This document shows, piece after piece, positions 61,672 through 64,000 of a DNA stretch of 64,000 bases; the stretch's first letter is position 1, and each line of letters opens with the position of its first letter. The stretch spans positions 4,150,750 to 4,214,749 of the forward strand of contig OU696583.1 in assembly GCA_916048095.2 (NCBI GenBank). The letters run 5' to 3'. The notes below the pieces were generated by a model. It did not search any database, was not told the DNA's origin, and was given only the letters and a program-made list of their open reading frames with translations. Source of the DNA: Sacculina carcini. Lineage: Eukaryota > Arthropoda > Thecostraca > Sacculinidae. The translations under genes were made by a program, and so were the position numbers.

Positions 61672-63945
61672 ATGGCTGACGACAGACAAGTGCTGCGTGA
61701 GGTCTGGGATGGTCGAGTGCCCGTGTGTTTCTCCCTGGCCGAGAGCGACATGACCACGGTGTCGGCCCCTGAGCCGTTGTATCTCCTGCTGCCTCGCATG
61801 TCCTACTTCCCTCTGGTCTTGGACAAGGTGAGGTGCATTTCACGTTGTGGCGTGCTACCTCGGCCTCGCTACGCCTCGTCTTCCATCACTGTGACCTGCT
61901 TGTTGTTGTGTGGCTGCGCTTTGTTGGCAGGCGCGCCGGCATTTCTCCCGCAGCGTGTCGGTGGAGAATCAGGGAGAGGAGCCGTGGCTTGAGTACGACG
62001 GCTCGCCCTTGACGTGGTCAGACTTGTTCACTCACAAATGTGGTTTATTGTGTGTACAGTGTACCCCGAATTTAAGAGACCCAGATATATGAGAACTTCG
62101 GGTATAGGGTGTAACTCTGCCGTTAAAGACAGGCTAGCCCGATACACTAAGAAAATAATACACACGATATATTATAGGCATTCAACAATTACAATATAAA
62201 AAAATACATTCAAATCAAGACTGGGGCTCAAAAATGGGCTAGTCAGCGATAAAAGTTAGTAAGGTACACTAAGATACAAATACAACATACAAATGACACG
62301 TTCGACCAAGGCGATCGAGGCACACAAAAATATGTCAATGGGTCAGCGTGCGAGGCAACGCTATGTGTATAAGGTGGTGATAGGAGCAACGCTATAGCCG
62401 TGGTCATACGAGGCTTTTGGCCTAGCCAACTGTTGGCTTGCAGCGGACAATCGTTGGCTCGGTCAACAACTTTTTACCTATATATCTATGTATCAAATTT
62501 TTATCTAGTAATGCATAAAATATAAAAATATCAAATATTAAAATATGAATAATATGCATCAAATATTAAAATATATTTTACTCATATTATATTGCAGGCT
62601 CCACATTATCATGATAAAATTGCCACAATAATACGAACACAACACATCACAGGCTCTTAAACTGAGTTGAATTCACTGCACGCGTTGCTTCAGCGCCATG
62701 TGGTCAATAAACGGAGGATCTAATATTTGCCTTGCGCGAGAATTCTATCATTTTCAGCGTGACAGTGCGCGTTCATTGCACGGCAACGTAGCGCCCTCTT
62801 GAGGCAAGCGGCTGAAACGCAGGCTAATTGGCTTTAAAAGTTGCACATGTTCAACTTCGGTTCTACTTGGCCAAGCCAACAATTGGCCTCGTGTGACCAC
62901 TCCACCAAGCTAACAGTTGGCCAAGCCAATCGTTGGCTAAGCCGGCAATTGGCATCGTGTGACCACGGCTTATGTAAGCAAAACAGCGTGTATATACGCT
63001 ATGTATATACGGTCGTGCTAGAAGCAACAATTTATATAAGCGTGCTAGAAGCAGCGCTATGTATATAAAACCCAGCGTACGGTGTGTGTGCCGGAGGCAA
63101 TGCTCTCAAATGCATGGGAAGAAAGCAAAAAAGACAGTCACAGAGAGTAGCCCTGCCAGACTACATGAATATCGGACATGGACTTTTTATAGCGGGGATG
63201 AGTGGGCGTTACTGTAGCCACCGTAGTCCGCCCCTGCGTCGCTGGTTGTCTGCAGTGCTGCAAGTTCTGTGAAGCGGATGTTGCTCCGTGTTCGCCCGTT
63301 GTGCAGCTCTCGCCCCTCTGTCAGCTGATCTTGTGCGCGTGTGTGTGTGCTTACGTAAGCGATTGCAGTGAACATTGCAAAACATGTGCATCGCGCATTC
63401 TACATACAGTTTAAATAACAATTATACACAGTAAACAATGATACAAAACGTTGATACTCATTCATGTATGACAATCTTATCACACGCATGTGTTATGCAC
63501 CGCACATGCCACAAGGGAAGTATTTTTTCGCACCCGTCTTCTATAATTTACGTGTATTTTTCCCGGGCACAAGAGAACCCCGGATATATGAGAATTCTCC
63601 GCTCCCTAAAACTCTCTTTCTATCCATTTTTTAAATTCAACCACCGAACGACTGCAACAGGAGCCAACCCAGGTGGATTATCGCTCCTTATCTTTCTATC
63701 CAGGGTACATTGTCTTTCTATTCAGGGTACATTGTATTTATTGGCTCAGTGAGTGTATTTGATTTATTCTTTTTCGCTGAGTTCTCGTGAATGCGTTTGT
63801 CGTGCACTTTGCTCTGTGCTTGTTGCAGGCATCAACCGATCGGCGTGCAGTTTGATTTGCTCGGCTCGGAGGTCGGTCTGCCATGGAGTTTGGTGGTGCA
63901 TTTTTCACAGTGCGACTCTCACGATCTCGGCGTGTGTGCCTCGCG
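61672..63945 (+). CDS. ATG5: ATG5, autophagy-related protein 5 (first three coding exons, continues past window)
   Basis: Exon 1 61672-61827 encodes MADDRQVLREVWDGRVPVCF ... EPLYLLLPRMSYFPLVLDK (52 codons), donor AAG|GTGAGG. Exon 2 61931-62016 reads ARRHFSRSVSVENQGEEPW and LEYDGSPLTW, donor TG|GTCAGA. Exon 3 63829-63945 reads HQPIGVQFDLLG and LPWSLVVHFSQC, donor CG|GTGACT. Phases agree at both junctions and the order follows the ATG5 N-terminal ubiquitin-like fold (family landmarks: REVW.GR.P, LPR.SY, F.Y.G.PL.W, P.G..FDLL, LPW...VHF). ATG5 is conjugated to ATG12 and, with ATG16, promotes LC3/ATG8 lipidation in autophagosome formation. The conjugation-site lysine lies further downstream, outside the window. 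The ATG is two bases after a CTGCTGCAG acceptor, so a 5' untranslated exon is likely. Confidence 0.93.
62396..62970. mobile_element. MITE with 3-bp TAT duplication in ATG5 intron 2
   Basis: Ends AGCCGTGGTCATACGAGG (62396) and the mirrored ...ATCGTGTGACCACGGCT (62970); TAT on both sides (62393-62395, 62971-62973). Subterminal regions on both sides are packed with the palindrome-like unit GCCAA(C/T)NGTTGGC (left near 62421-62460, right near 62875-62955), and an internal copy of CGTGTGACCAC lies at 62890. AT-rich core, non-coding. The 3-bp duplication points to PIF/Harbinger, tentatively. Confidence 0.7.
62974..63095. repeat. Short degenerate minisatellite
   Basis: The units CGTGCTAGAAGCA(A/G)C...TATGTATATAA occur at about 63014 and 63041, and a related GGAGCAACGCTATA lies at 62383 on the other side of the MITE. 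The MITE therefore inserted into this repeat. Confidence 0.55.
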
Positions 63946-64000
63946 GTGACTGACACACTGACATGCTCGCTGAAACTCGGGCTGCTCGCCAACCGCCTGT

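Noticed and set aside
61494..61843. Minus-strand frames opposite ATG5 exon 1
   Set aside because: Shadow of the coding exon and the TG repeat; no family similarity.

Overview
This is a piece of an animal nuclear genome, most likely arthropod. The coding sequence is intron-split with GT-AG introns, microsatellites of (CA)n/(TG)n are abundant, and the host genes are metazoan. They are an Elk-type (KCNH) potassium channel exon, a tramtrack-group BTB/POZ zinc-finger gene, the autophagy gene ATG5, and a small secreted Tyr-Gly-Gly-His repeat peptide gene. The species cannot be fixed; a crustacean or other non-insect arthropod is my guess, held weakly.

Left flank (1-2235): a PIF/Harbinger-like deletion derivative (95-950) and a hAT-like MITE (1335-1702), both with terminal inverted repeats and target-site duplications, plus AT-rich sequence without genes.

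Nested transposon complex (2236-39726): one Ty3/Gypsy element of CsRn1-like type (element A, minus strand, 151-bp LTRs, CGCT duplication at both outer ends) has been invaded repeatedly. LINE B sits in its reverse transcriptase. Its 5' LTR is broken into three pieces (39+30+82 = 151 bp, exactly the length of the intact 3' LTR) by LINE C, LINE E and a long-TIR DNA element F. C carries a second LTR retrotransposon, D, on the plus strand. F carries a CR1/L2-like fragment and LINE G, and G carries a third LTR retrotransposon, H. Almost every junction is proven by a target-site duplication. D, E and H look young. E has both ORFs open. H has two identical 350-bp LTRs and one open 1576-codon gag-pol. 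D has nearly identical LTRs and a textbook -1 frameshift signal between gag and pol.

Middle (39731-48530): the small secreted peptide gene (40393-40955, minus) with a TATA box and a poly(A) signal; a long CA microsatellite; a 5'-truncated CR1/L2-type LINE (42075-43165); an orphan Elk channel exon (43636-43798); a degenerate tandem array carrying a CCCGCCCGTCGTGCGG motif (44826-47430); and a second, dimeric degenerate tandem repeat (47640-48530).

Right part (48649-64000): a 64-bp palindrome with a (TA)n spacer; a badly decayed multi-copy-type gene (49016-52527) fused to a LINE tail; a hAT-like MITE; a Gypsy integrase pseudogene (54240-55140); the four coding exons of the BTB zinc-finger gene (55979-60143, minus) with a mariner-type MITE in an intron; two tRNA-like SINE candidates; and the first three coding exons of ATG5 (61672-63945, plus), which continue beyond the window. 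An intronic MITE with palindromic subterminal repeats lies in ATG5 intron 2. A recurring property of the host exons is that their 3' splice sites follow (TG)n tracts in the sense strand.
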